Below, in pieces: positions 7,263-15,152 of a DNA stretch of 21,374 bases. A model generated the notes under the pieces. That model was not told the origin of the DNA. It searched no databases and saw nothing but the letters and a program-made list of their open reading frames with translations. This DNA is from Pseudomonadota bacterium (lineage in GTDB: Bacteria; Pseudomonadota; Alphaproteobacteria; Elsterales; Elsteraceae), in NCBI GenBank assembly GCA_016195115.1, contig JACQAI010000289.1, positions 1-21,374 of the forward strand, given 5' to 3'. Numbering within the stretch: position 1 is the stretch's first letter; each line of letters starts with the position of its first letter. The position numbers were made by a program, and so were the translations under genes.

Positions 7263-7556
7263 TCACAGGAATCGGGCGATACTCGGATACGACAGCATGG
7301 CGACCGCGCCCAGCCAGATCGCCATGGACGTGGTGTCGCTGTCCGGCTGGCGCGTGATGCGCTCCCAGAGCGCCGCCGGCACGCCGCCCAGGAGCATGGT
7401 GCCGAACGCCACGATCAGCGAGGCGCCGTGGAACAAGAACTCCGGCATCACCGGGATGAACTCGGGCATCCAGACCGGCGCCAGCGCCACCACGATCGGC
7501 AGCACCGGCGACATCAAGCCGTTGAACAAGCTGACCGCGAGGACCGCCGGGAACAT
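7263..7556 (-). CDS. Small hydrophobic membrane protein (97 aa)
   Basis: The product contains about three membrane segments: residues 2-28 (with LFNGLMSPVLPIVVALAP), 42-62 (GASLIVAFGTMLLGGVPAAL) and 76-96. A loop WERITRQPDSDTTS lies before the last helix. The ATG at 7556 overlaps the stop of the upstream YggT-like gene as TGATG, so the two are probably translationally coupled and may act together. The same frame stays open upstream to about 7850, but that extension reads as Arg/Pro-rich shadow of the YggT-like gene and is rejected. No family recognised. Confidence 0.75.
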   Translation of the reverse strand: MFPAVLAVSLFNGLMSPVLPIVVALAPVWMPEFIPVMPEFLFHGASLIVAFGTMLLGGVPAALWERITRQPDSDTTSMAIWLGAVAMLSYPSIARFL

Positions 7557-7870
7557 CAGGAAGGCGTCAGGCTGGGGGCAAGGCCGAGCGCGGAGAATGC
7601 CGGCCAGCTCGCATAGCGGATCAGAAAGCACCAGTACATCGCGACCAGCGGCGCGTAGCGCTGGTCGACGTAGCGCGGCGTGATCAATCCGACCAGTGCG
7701 ATCGCCCAGTCGGTCATGCGGCGGAACCAGCGCCAGATGTAGTTGGGTGAATCGGGGGGCAGCATGAAGCCGAGCAGGAACCGGCCGATGCAGCTCCAGG
7801 CGACCACGGCGAGGCCGTAGGTCCACAGCCAGAACGGCAGGTAGCCCCAAAAGAAGTGCGGATGATCCAC
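7556..7870 (-). CDS. YggT-like membrane protein (104 aa)
   Basis: The protein begins MDHPHFFWGYLPFWLW and has a first helix at about residues 6-36. The PPDSPNYIWRWFRRMTDW segment (42-59) and the following ALVGLITPRYVDQRYAPLV resemble the YggT pattern: a short polar loop with Asn, the helix start, a Thr-Asp/Pro turn, then 'IPP...D.SPLV'. Assignment to YggT is by pattern and moderately secure. The start is GTG at 7870; there is no ATG at this place. It begins only 16 nt beyond a strong terminator that closes the symporter operon, so it needs its own promoter or read-through. Confidence 0.72.
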   Translation of the reverse strand: MDHPHFFWGYLPFWLWTYGLAVVAWSCIGRFLLGFMLPPDSPNYIWRWFRRMTDWAIALVGLITPRYVDQRYAPLVAMYWCFLIRYASWPAFSALGLAPSLTPS

Positions 7871-7885
7871 GGTCGCCCGGACAAG

Positions 7886-7916
7886 AAAAAAGCGCAGGGC
7901 CCGAGGGCCCTGCGCC
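7886..7916 (-). terminator. Intrinsic terminator of the symporter operon
   Basis: On the minus strand an 11-bp perfect GC-rich stem (GCGCAGGGCCC at 7892-7902 with its complement at 7905-7915) is followed directly by six T residues (7891-7886). The two-base formal gap means the top of the stem opens into a loop of four or more bases. It lies 19 nt past the symporter stop codon, the classical position and shape for Rho-independent termination. Confidence 0.9.
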
Positions 7917-7934
7917 GATTGAGAACGCGGAAGG

Positions 7935-9731
7935 CTATTCGACCCTGGTTTGGCCGCTGACCGTCAGCACCGCACCGCGCGGGACGCGGATCGAGTCGAT
8001 GAAGTCCTGCATCTCCTTCGACGGCGGCGCGGTCATCATGCTGACCACGTAGGTGACGACGAAGGCGAGCGGGATGCCGAAGATGCCGCACGACACGTTG
8101 CTGATGCCCCACCACAGCGGCATGTCGAAGTAGCGCGTGCCGATCAGGTAGAAGAGGCAGATGCCGAAGCCGGCGATCATGCCGCAGCAGGCGCCGATCG
8201 AATTGGCCCGCTTCCACCAGATGCCGAGCACCAGCGGCGCGAACAGCCCGGCTGCGGCGATCGAGAACGCCCAGGCAACCATCTGGATGATCCCCGACGG
8301 CCGCGTCGACGCCGTATAGGCGGCGATCACGGCAACCACGAGCAACAGCACGCGCGACACCATCAGGCGTCGGCCGGTCGAGGCCTTGGGGTCGATCATC
8401 TTGTAGTAGACGTCGTGGCTGAGCGCGTTGGAGATCGCCAACAGCAAGCCGTCCGCGGTCGACAGCGCTGCCGCCAAGCCGCCGGCCGCGACCAACCCGG
8501 AGATCACGTAGGGCAGGCCGGCGATCTCGGGCGTGGCCAGCACGATGATGTCCTGGTTGATGACCAGCTCGGCGAGTTGAAGGATGCCGTCGCCGTTGGC
8601 GTCGCGAATCGTCAGCATGCCGGCGACCTGCGACCAGTTCTGCACCCAGGCCGGTAGCGAGGCGATCGGCTGGCCGATCACGCTGGAGTAGATCTCCCAC
8701 TTGGCGAAGGCGGCATAGGCCGGTGCCGTGAAGTACAGCAGGAAGATGAAGAAGATGCTCCAGGCGACCGAGGCGCGTGCGTCACGGACGTTGGGCGTCG
8801 TGAAGTAGCGCATCAAGATGTGGGGCAAGGACGCGGTACCAACCATCAGGCAGAAGATCAGGAAGAAATAGTTGTAGAACCTGACCCAGCTGAACTGGCC
8901 GTTGGGATCGGCGAATGCGGTGGCGTGGCCCTTCAACACCCCGAACGTCTTCTCGAGCTCGGTGATCTTGGTGAGTGCCTGGCCGTACATCAGCTCGGGC
9001 ACCGGCACGCCGGTCTTCTGCGCCGACAGCCAGACCACTGGGATCAGGTAGGCGACGATCAGGATGATGTACTGCGCGACCTGCGTCCATGTGACCGCCC
9101 GCATGCCGCCCAGCATCGAGCAGACCAGGATGCCGGCGAGGCCGACGAACACCGCCAGCTCGAACGACATGCCGAGGAACCGCGAGGTGATGATGCCGAC
9201 GCCGAACACCTGCGCGACCACGTAGGTGAACGAGGCGCAGAGCAGAACCAAGATGCCGATGAAGCGGGCGAAGTGGCCGCCGAACCGGGTGCCGAGGAAG
9301 TCGGGCACCGTGAACTGGCCAAACTTGCGCAGATAGGGCGCCAGCAGGATCGCGACGAGGACGTAGCCGCCGGTCCAGCCCAGGACGTAGGCGAGCCCGT
9401 CATAACCCTGCAAATAGAGCCCGCCGGCCATCGAGATGAACGAGGCCGCGCTCATCCAGTCGGCGCCGGTCGCCATGCCGTTGTAGAACGCCGGCACGCG
9501 GCGCCCCGCGACGTAGTACTCGGAGACCTCGCTGGTGCGCGACAGCACGCCGATCAGCGCGTAGATGCCGATCGTCATGAAGATGTAGAGATAGCCGATG
9601 ATGCGGTTCGGCACGCCCATCTGCTCGAGCACCGCGAGCCCCGCCGTGAAGCCGATGAACCCGACGGTGTAGATGCCGTAGATCTTGCCGAGATTGGCGA
9701 TGAAATCGCCTCTGCCGATTTGATAGGCCAT
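7935..9731 (-). CDS. Sodium:solute symporter, VC_2705/ActP-like large subunit
   Basis: The 598-aa protein is a multi-helix sodium:solute symporter (SSS family). Landmarks are SEYYVAGRRVPAFYNGMATG (69-88), ADWMSAASFISMAGG (90-104), GFGICLFYLI-type late helices, and the family signature GGLAAALSTADGLLLAISNA (417-436). With the DUF4212 gene just upstream it fits the VC_2705 subfamily, related to acetate permease ActP; a small carboxylate such as acetate is the likely substrate (inference). The loop before the signature helix contains DANGDGILQLAE (377-388), a textbook EF-hand calcium loop. The ATG at 9731 has GAGGGAG as ribosome-binding site. Thirteen nt separate it from the DUF4212 gene. Confidence 0.95.
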   Translation of the reverse strand: MAYQIGRGDFIANLGKIYGIYTVGFIGFTAGLAVLEQMGVPNRIIGYLYIFMTIGIYALIGVLSRTSEVSEYYVAGRRVPAFYNGMATGADWMSAASFISMAGGLYLQGYDGLAYVLGWTGGYVLVAILLAPYLRKFGQFTVPDFLGTRFGGHFARFIGILVLLCASFTYVVAQVFGVGIITSRFLGMSFELAVFVGLAGILVCSMLGGMRAVTWTQVAQYIILIVAYLIPVVWLSAQKTGVPVPELMYGQALTKITELEKTFGVLKGHATAFADPNGQFSWVRFYNYFFLIFCLMVGTASLPHILMRYFTTPNVRDARASVAWSIFFIFLLYFTAPAYAAFAKWEIYSSVIGQPIASLPAWVQNWSQVAGMLTIRDANGDGILQLAELVINQDIIVLATPEIAGLPYVISGLVAAGGLAAALSTADGLLLAISNALSHDVYYKMIDPKASTGRRLMVSRVLLLVVAVIAAYTASTRPSGIIQMVAWAFSIAAAGLFAPLVLGIWWKRANSIGACCGMIAGFGICLFYLIGTRYFDMPLWWGISNVSCGIFGIPLAFVVTYVVSMMTAPPSKEMQDFIDSIRVPRGAVLTVSGQTRVE

Positions 9732-9744
9732 GGCGGTTGCTCCC

Positions 9745-10014
9745 TCAGTCCTCGGCCACGCCGAATTCTTCATCGATCTTGTTCTGGGCGATCGCGTTCC
9801 AGGCGCACAGCACGACGAACACGACAAGCGAGCCCTGGGCGGCCATGTAGAAGCCGAACGGGAAGCCGAAGATCACGATGGTGTTGAGCGCCGTCGCAAA
9901 GAAATGGACGACGAAGCTCGCGAGGAACCAAAGCCCCAGGATGGTCCACATCAGCTTGGAGGTGCGCTGCCAATAGGCATGCGCCTTCTCGGGCGTCAGC
10001 ACGCTGTCAGGCAT
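9745..10014 (-). CDS. DUF4212 sodium:solute symporter small subunit
   Basis: The 89-aa protein has a short polar N-terminus (AHAYWQRTSKLMW), two membrane helices (about residues 22-43 and 50-73) and an acidic C-terminus (KIDEEFGVAED). FGFPFGFYMAAQG between the helices is typical of DUF4212, the small partner always found beside VC_2705-type symporters, much as YjcH stands beside ActP. Its biochemical role is not established. AAGGAGAG about 10 nt upstream of the ATG at 10014 is a good ribosome-binding site. It is the first gene of the two-gene symporter operon. Confidence 0.95.
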   Translation of the reverse strand: MPDSVLTPEKAHAYWQRTSKLMWTILGLWFLASFVVHFFATALNTIVIFGFPFGFYMAAQGSLVVFVVLCAWNAIAQNKIDEEFGVAED

Positions 10015-10092
10015 GGAAGCTGCTCTCCTTCATCGGGTCGCACGGTAACTCCGCGCCGGCGCTGCCCCTTGACCCGCTACGTTTGCGATGCC

Positions 10093-10113
10093 GGGTGTGT
10101 GCCGCCCACACCC
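10093..10113. repeat. 7-bp inverted repeat, possible leader hairpin of the symporter mRNA
   Basis: GGGTGTG (10093-10099) and CACACCC (10107-10113) are perfect complements with a 7-base loop. It lies about 80-100 nt upstream of the DUF4212 ATG, so it would be in the 5' leader if transcription starts further upstream. No T-tract follows on either strand, so it is not an intrinsic terminator. Confidence 0.4.
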
Positions 10114-10262
10114 TCCCCTCAGTCTGGTATTTCTTCATTTCTGCGGTTGCTCAATTAGCATTGCCGCGATTTCGACACAATCCCTTACGATCGGTCGCAA
10201 ACAGTCGAGCCCCGGTACTTCGACCGACGCGACAGTTGACCGCAGATTTGGCCCTCAGGAGT

Positions 10263-10280
10263 ATTAGACCAAAGTCTAAT
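10263..10280. promoter_or_regulatory. 18-bp palindrome, candidate regulator binding site
   Basis: ATTAGAC-CAAA-GTCTAAT is a perfect 7-4-7 inverted repeat, AT-richer than its surroundings. It ends 46 nt upstream of the preferred ATG at 10327 and lies about 250 nt from the DUF4212 start. Size and symmetry fit a dimeric helix-turn-helix regulator. Which protein binds it cannot be read from the sequence; no DNA-binding regulator is encoded in the window. Confidence 0.5.
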
Positions 10281-10326
10281 GGTTGCGGTGGTCGGCCACG
10301 CCCACGGTTGCGGAGGTCTTGCGGGC

Positions 10327-10926
10327 ATGCTGAGAACCTTGAAGGAGATGCTGCGCCCCCCGCGGATCGACACCGCGGCGGCGTTCCGCGACTTCGTCAC
10401 CGGCGAGTCGGCGCTGATCGCCCAGAAGACCGCCACCAGCTATTGCCGCGCCAAAACCCTGGTTTTCAGTCACGCCTTATTCGCGGAAACCGTCTTCATC
10501 GAGGCTTTGGCGCGCTGCCGCTGGGAGGCCTTTGCGGCAGTGCTGGGGGACGTGCTCGTGATATCGGAGGGGCTGCTGCGGGCCCATGCCGCGAGCCGCA
10601 CCCTGGCGCCGACGCTCGCCGACCTTTTCGACGCCGTTCTGGCCGGCCACCAGCGGCCGACCCACCGGCCCGAGGGCTGGCGCGACGTCGAGTGCGCCTT
10701 CCGCCAGCGAATCGCCGAATCGGCAGCAGGCGAGATGCCGGATCCCGTGCAGGTTGCGCTGCGCTCGGCGCGGCGGCTCTATGAGGAGCTGCCGATCCAC
10801 ACCAACTATCGCGCGATCGACGAGGGGGTGATCGAGGCCTCGATCACGTTCCAGATGGTTGCGCTGTCGGACAAGATGCGGCGCTGCATCGATGCGCCCG
10901 CGGTGGCGCGCGCGCTCGGCGAATGA
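10327..10926 (+). CDS. Conserved-looking helical protein of unknown function (199 aa)
   Basis: I do not recognise the family. The protein starts MLRTLKEMLRPPRIDTAAAF and appears all-helical and soluble, with a segment GESALIAQKTATSYCRAKT and several aromatic/Arg-rich helices (CRWEAFAAVLGDVLVISEGLL). The ATG at 10327 is preferred over an in-frame ATG at 10279 because GGAGGT at 10312-10317 stands 9 nt upstream, while nothing precedes 10279, and the longer N-terminus overlaps the palindrome. It lies 12 nt upstream of the CBS-DUF294 gene and divergent from the symporter pair, so it is likely part of the same regulatory module, perhaps a partner of the DUF294 protein. Confidence 0.82.
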   Translation: MLRTLKEMLRPPRIDTAAAFRDFVTGESALIAQKTATSYCRAKTLVFSHALFAETVFIEALARCRWEAFAAVLGDVLVISEGLLRAHAASRTLAPTLADLFDAVLAGHQRPTHRPEGWRDVECAFRQRIAESAAGEMPDPVQVALRSARRLYEELPIHTNYRAIDEGVIEASITFQMVALSDKMRRCIDAPAVARALGE

Positions 10927-10938
10927 GCGCGGCCGGCC

Positions 10939-12396
10939 ATGACCGCGGCCCTGCAAGTCTTTGCCCGTCGCGTCGACGAGCTTGCCCGTTCGCGGCTTGC
11001 GCTGTGCAGGCTCGGCACGCCGCTGGCGCGCGCCGTCGAGATGCTCGCCGCCGAGCGGACGTCGAGCCTGCTCGTCGTCGATGACGCCGGCGCCATCGCC
11101 GGCATCCTGACCGAGCGCGACGTCGCACGCCGCGCCGCCTTCCGGCTCAACGCCGACGCTCCCGTCGACTTGGCGATGACGCGGCCGGTGATGACCGTGG
11201 CCCAGGACGACTACCTCTACCGCGCAGTCGGCCGCATGCGCCGGCTCGGGCTGCGTCACATGCCGGTGGTCGATGCCGCCGGCCGGCCGGTCGGCATGCT
11301 CGACCTCGATGCCGCGCTGGCCGCGGCCAGCGACCGGCTGATGGGCCAGATCGACCGCCTGACCCACAGCAGCTCGCCCGAGGGCTTGGCCGAGACCAAG
11401 CGGGCCCAGGCGGAGCTCGCGGGCGAGCTGCTCGCCGACAACAGCCCGGCGCCCGAGATCCAGGCGCTGGTCTCGGAGATCAACCTCGACATCCATCGGC
11501 GCGTGCTCGACGCCGTGCTGGCCGATTTTGCCAGCCAGGGCTGGGGGCAGCCGCCGGTGCCCTTCACCCTGCTGGTCATGGGCTCGGGCGGCCGGGGCGA
11601 GAGCTTCCTCCATCCCGATCAGGACAACGGGTTGATCCTCGCCGACTACCCGGATGACCGGCACGGCGCGATCGACGCCTGGTTCATCGGCTTTGCCGAG
11701 CGCTTCAACCACGCGCTCGACCGCGTCGGCTTTCCGCTGTGCCGGGGCGGCGTCATGGCCATGAACCCGCTATGGCGCAAGACGGCGACGCAGTGGCGCA
11801 CGCAGTTCGCGTTGTGGGCCGAGCGCAAGAGCCCGGCGGCGATCCTGTTCGCCGACATCTTCCTCGATTTCCGCGCGGTTGCGGGCCCGCCGGAGCCGGG
11901 TCAGGAGCTGCGGCGCTTCGTCACCGAGGTGCTGCGGCGCCACACGGCCTTCGTGGCCCAGATCTGCCGCGAGGAGACCAGCCGTTCGGTCGCCCTGGGG
12001 TTTTTCCGCCGCCTCGTCCGGGATTCGTCGGGCGAGCATCCGGGGCGCATCGACCTCAAGATGCGCGGCACCATGCCGCTGATCGCCTCGGTCCGGCTCC
12101 TCGCGCTGACCCACGGCGTCGCCGAGACCGCCACGCTCGCCCGGCTCGACGGTCTGGTCGCCGCCGGCGCGCTCGGCCGCGAGGAGGCCGACGCGCTCGC
12201 GACCGACTTCAGCCACGTCACCGAGGTGCTGCTCCGCCAGCAGCTCGCGGACTTCCGCGTCGGCGCGCCGCCGGGCAATTTCGTCGATCCCGATACGCTG
12301 AGCCGTCGCGCGCGCGACCGACTGGTCGAGGCCTTGCGCGCGATCGACGACTTCCGCCAACGCGCCCGCGCTGAGCTGACCGGCGAGGTGTGGTAG
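10939..12396 (+). CDS. CBS-domain DUF294 nucleotidyltransferase-like protein
   Basis: The 485-aa protein has two CBS domains (about residues 22-75 with LTERDVARR, and 80-130 with MPVVDAAGRPVGM) that usually bind adenine nucleotides. A DUF294 nucleotidyltransferase-like domain follows, with GSGGRGES (215-222) and DQDNGLIL (227-234), the pattern of the GlnD-type nucleotidyltransferase active site. A helical C-terminal DUF294 domain covers about 335-480. Many relatives also have an N-terminal cyclic-nucleotide-binding domain; this one begins directly before the CBS pair. Similar genes sit beside ActP-type symporters and DnaQ-type nucleases in pseudomonads. It may sense the energy state and modify an unknown partner (inference). 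It ends 10 nt from the stop of the convergent kinase gene. Confidence 0.93.
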   Translation: MTAALQVFARRVDELARSRLALCRLGTPLARAVEMLAAERTSSLLVVDDAGAIAGILTERDVARRAAFRLNADAPVDLAMTRPVMTVAQDDYLYRAVGRMRRLGLRHMPVVDAAGRPVGMLDLDAALAAASDRLMGQIDRLTHSSSPEGLAETKRAQAELAGELLADNSPAPEIQALVSEINLDIHRRVLDAVLADFASQGWGQPPVPFTLLVMGSGGRGESFLHPDQDNGLILADYPDDRHGAIDAWFIGFAERFNHALDRVGFPLCRGGVMAMNPLWRKTATQWRTQFALWAERKSPAAILFADIFLDFRAVAGPPEPGQELRRFVTEVLRRHTAFVAQICREETSRSVALGFFRRLVRDSSGEHPGRIDLKMRGTMPLIASVRLLALTHGVAETATLARLDGLVAAGALGREEADALATDFSHVTEVLLRQQLADFRVGAPPGNFVDPDTLSRRARDRLVEALRAIDDFRQRARAELTGEVW

Positions 12397-12406
12397 GAGC
12401 CGCTGC

Positions 12407-15151
12407 TCAGCTGGCCGCCGCGGCCTCCGCGGCCTTGGCGTCGGCGAACGGCAACTGCACGGCGAAGGTGGCGCCCGCGCCCGGCGCGCTGTCGACCCGA
12501 ATCCGCCCGCCCAGATGCTCGACGATGCGGCGACAGATGGCGAGGCCCAACCCGGAGCCCTGCGGCTTCCCGGACAGCGGGTCGCCGACCTGGTGGAACT
12601 TTTCGAAGATCGTGTCCTGATCTCCGGGCGCGATGCCGGGCCCGTTGTCGGACACGCGCAGCTCGAGGGCGTCCGCGGCGGCATCGACTGCGACGCGCAC
12701 GCGGCCGCGGCGCGCCGGCGAGAATTTGACCGCGTTCGACAACAGGTTCACGACCACCTGCATGAGTTGATCGCGGTCGGCGCGGATCAGCGGCAGCTCG
12801 CCCGGCAGGCTCGCCTCGAGCGCGACCGAGCGGTCCTTGAAGAGCTGGCCGGTGGCTGCGATCGCCTCCTCGACGACGCCGCGCAGGTCGACCGGCCCGA
12901 TCTGCCAATCGAACTGGCCGGCTTCGATGCGCGCGAGATCGAGCACCTGGTTGATCAGCCGGGTCAGGCGCTCGCTCTCCTTGATGATGATGCCGAGGAA
13001 TTCCCGGCGCTGATCCGCCGACAGCTCGGCGTGGTCGTGCAGGATCTCCGAGAACGAGCGGATCGACGTCAGCGGGGTGCGCAGCTCGTGGGTCACCATG
13101 GTGATGAACTCGTCTTTGAGCTGGTCGAGCTCGCGCAACCGCAGGTTCGCCGCGCGGAGCCCCGCGGAAGCCGTCTCGAGCTCGCGCGATTTGGCTTCGA
13201 GCTGGCGGCTGTACTCGATGACCTGGCTCGCCTCGTCGAGGATCTCCATGACCTGCTCGAGCCCGACGTCGCCACCCTTGACCACCGACGCCACCATGAC
13301 GCGCGCCGACGCCGCGCCGATCGCGCCGGCGAGCAGCCGCTCGGCGAACTGCACGAGCTCGGCGTCCGCCGGCCCGGTGCGCGGCAGATTGAGGCCGCGG
13401 GCCCGCCCGTAGTCGGCGAAGCTTTGCTCGGCGCGCCGCCGGCCGACGAAGCGTGCGACCAGGGTTTGGAGGTCGAGCACCGATGTCTGGCCGCGCCACA
13501 GGCTGACTTGGCCCTCGACGTCGGCCTGCTGGAAGACCTCGACGAAGCGCGTCGCCTGGATACGCTCCACGGGGCTTTGGCGCGTCATCAGCGACACCCC
13601 GACACAGAGGCCGATATTGACGACCATGCTCCAGAACAGGGCGTGGCTGAGGTTGTCGAGCCCGGCCAGCCCGAACAGCGCATACGGCCTGAGCAGGCCG
13701 ACGCCCCAGGGGCCGTCGCTCAAGAACTCGGCAGGCAGCCAGCCGGAGCGCGCGAACGAGGGCAGCAGCAGGGTGTAGCACCAGACCAGGAAACCGGCGG
13801 CCAGCCCCGCGAGGGCGCCAGCGCGCGTCGCACGCTTCCAATAGATGCCGCCGAGGATCGCCGGCGCGAGCTGGGCGACCGCGGCGAAGGACAGCAGGCC
13901 GATCGAAACCAGGGCGTAGGAATCGCCGATCAGCCGGTAATAGAGATAGCCGAGCAGCAGCAGCAGCACGATGCTGCCGCGCCGGATCGTGATCAGAAGA
14001 CGCGGCAGGTCGGCGCGCTCGGTCAGGCCGATGCCGGTGAGGCGCAGCAGGATCGGCATCACGAGGTCGTTGCAGAGCATGGTCGACAACGCGATGGTCT
14101 CGACGATCACCATCCCGGTCGCGGCCGACAGCCCGCCGATGAAGGCGAACAGCGCGAGTCCGGCGGCGTCGTGGGCGATCGGCAGCGCGAGCACGAACGT
14201 GTCGGCGTCGACCGTGCTCGGCAGGCGCAGCAGCCCGGCGACCGCGATCGGCAGGACGAACAGGTTTATCGCGAACAAGTAGAGCGGAAACAGCCATGCC
14301 GTCTTGGCGAGGTGGCGCTCGTCGACGTTCTCGACGATGGCGACCTGAAACTGGCGCGGCAGGAACAGGATCGCCGCCATCGACAACAAGGTCAGTGTCA
14401 CCCAAGCGCCATAGCCGCCGTTGCCGGGGCTGAGGAAACGCTCGGCGATCTGCGGCATCGCCATGGCTCGGGCGAATAGATCGGCGGGCCCATCGTACAG
14501 CACGAAGCTGACGAACACGCCGACCGACAGGAATGCGATCAACTTCACGATCGACTCGAATGCGATCGCCGCCACCATGCCCTCGTGCCGCTCGGTGGCA
14601 TCGATGTGCCGCGTGCCGTAGAGCATGGCGAAAGCCGCCATCACGATGGCGACGTAGATTGCCGTGTCGCCGAGGATGGGCGTTGCCGCCGTGCTCGGTC
14701 GCGGCGAGCTGAGCAGGACGTTGAAGCTACTCGAGACGCCTTTCAGCTGCAGCGCGATGTAGGGCGTCATGACCACCACCGCGATCACCGTCACCAGCCC
14801 GCCGAGCAACTGGCTCTTGCCGTAGCGCGAGGCCACGAAGTCGGCGATCGAAGTGATCCGGTTCAGCTTGCTGATGCGCAGGATCTTGCGGGTCAGGTGC
14901 CACCACAGGATCGCGACCAAGGTCGGACCGAGATAGATCGGCAGAAAGTCGACCCCGCTGGTCGCCGCGCGGCCGACGCTGCCGTAGAAGGTCCAGGCGG
15001 TGCAGTAGACCGCGATCGACAGCGCGTAGACATAGGGGCTCGCGACGGCGCTGTGGCCGGCGTCGGCGCGCTTGTCCGCCCAATAGGCGATGGCGAACAG
15101 CAGGCAGAGATAGCCGAACGCCGCCAGGATGATGAGGGGCGTCGGGAGCAC
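12407..15151 (-). CDS. SSS-type symporter-fused sensor histidine kinase (CrbS-like)
   Basis: The 914-aa protein starts with a sodium:solute symporter-like module of about 12-13 helices (residues 4-525). A cytoplasmic linker resembling STAC (about 535-640, with VARFVGRRRAEQSF) and a coiled coil (640-678) follow. The kinase core is complete: His688 in VTHELRTPLTSI, N box NLLSNAVKF with Asn806, G1 DNGPGI (835-840), F box FEKF (849-852) and G2 GSGLGL (865-870). It should sense or transport a small solute and autophosphorylate, passing phosphate to the receiver encoded upstream. CrbS homologues control acetate use in Vibrio and Pseudomonas; acetate here is inference. The start is GTG at 15151 with GAGGAG five nt upstream, overlapping the end of the 63-aa gene. 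The C-terminus is an Ala-rich tail. Confidence 0.95.
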   Translation of the reverse strand: MLPTPLIILAAFGYLCLLFAIAYWADKRADAGHSAVASPYVYALSIAVYCTAWTFYGSVGRAATSGVDFLPIYLGPTLVAILWWHLTRKILRISKLNRITSIADFVASRYGKSQLLGGLVTVIAVVVMTPYIALQLKGVSSSFNVLLSSPRPSTAATPILGDTAIYVAIVMAAFAMLYGTRHIDATERHEGMVAAIAFESIVKLIAFLSVGVFVSFVLYDGPADLFARAMAMPQIAERFLSPGNGGYGAWVTLTLLSMAAILFLPRQFQVAIVENVDERHLAKTAWLFPLYLFAINLFVLPIAVAGLLRLPSTVDADTFVLALPIAHDAAGLALFAFIGGLSAATGMVIVETIALSTMLCNDLVMPILLRLTGIGLTERADLPRLLITIRRGSIVLLLLLGYLYYRLIGDSYALVSIGLLSFAAVAQLAPAILGGIYWKRATRAGALAGLAAGFLVWCYTLLLPSFARSGWLPAEFLSDGPWGVGLLRPYALFGLAGLDNLSHALFWSMVVNIGLCVGVSLMTRQSPVERIQATRFVEVFQQADVEGQVSLWRGQTSVLDLQTLVARFVGRRRAEQSFADYGRARGLNLPRTGPADAELVQFAERLLAGAIGAASARVMVASVVKGGDVGLEQVMEILDEASQVIEYSRQLEAKSRELETASAGLRAANLRLRELDQLKDEFITMVTHELRTPLTSIRSFSEILHDHAELSADQRREFLGIIIKESERLTRLINQVLDLARIEAGQFDWQIGPVDLRGVVEEAIAATGQLFKDRSVALEASLPGELPLIRADRDQLMQVVVNLLSNAVKFSPARRGRVRVAVDAAADALELRVSDNGPGIAPGDQDTIFEKFHQVGDPLSGKPQGSGLGLAICRRIVEHLGGRIRVDSAPGAGATFAVQLPFADAKAAEAAAAS

Positions 15152-15152
15152 G

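Larger units (their letters stand above)
10015..10326. other. 312-bp divergent intergenic region upstream of the symporter operon and the 199-aa protein gene
   Basis: No convincing coding frame: a plus-strand frame runs through from 10083 but lacks coding character and overlaps the next gene in another frame. The region is noticeably more AT-rich in its middle (about 10125-10200) than the flanking genes, as expected for promoters. It contains a 7-bp hairpin near the symporter side and an 18-bp palindrome near the other gene, listed separately. No sigma70 pair is convincing on either strand. Confidence 0.6.

Noticed and set aside
7557..7850. Upstream extension of the 97-aa membrane protein frame
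   Set aside because: It is an out-of-frame shadow of the YggT-like gene; the hydrophobic protein begins at the ATG at 7556 with TGATG coupling.
10083..10784. Plus-strand open frame covering the symporter intergenic region
   Set aside because: It overlaps the 199-aa gene in a different frame, has no ribosome-binding site and becomes Arg/Pro-rich; the first part coincides with AT-rich promoter-like DNA.
11901..14405. Long minus-strand open frame of about 830 codons crossing the DUF294 and kinase genes
   Set aside because: Arg/Pro/Ala-rich low-complexity translation in another frame of the kinase and antisense to DUF294; no family features.
12515..14479. Long plus-strand open frame of about 650 codons
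   Set aside because: It is antisense to the symporter-kinase gene; the translation is Arg/Asp/Gln-rich without domains, a typical high-GC shadow, while the minus-strand frame has complete kinase motifs.
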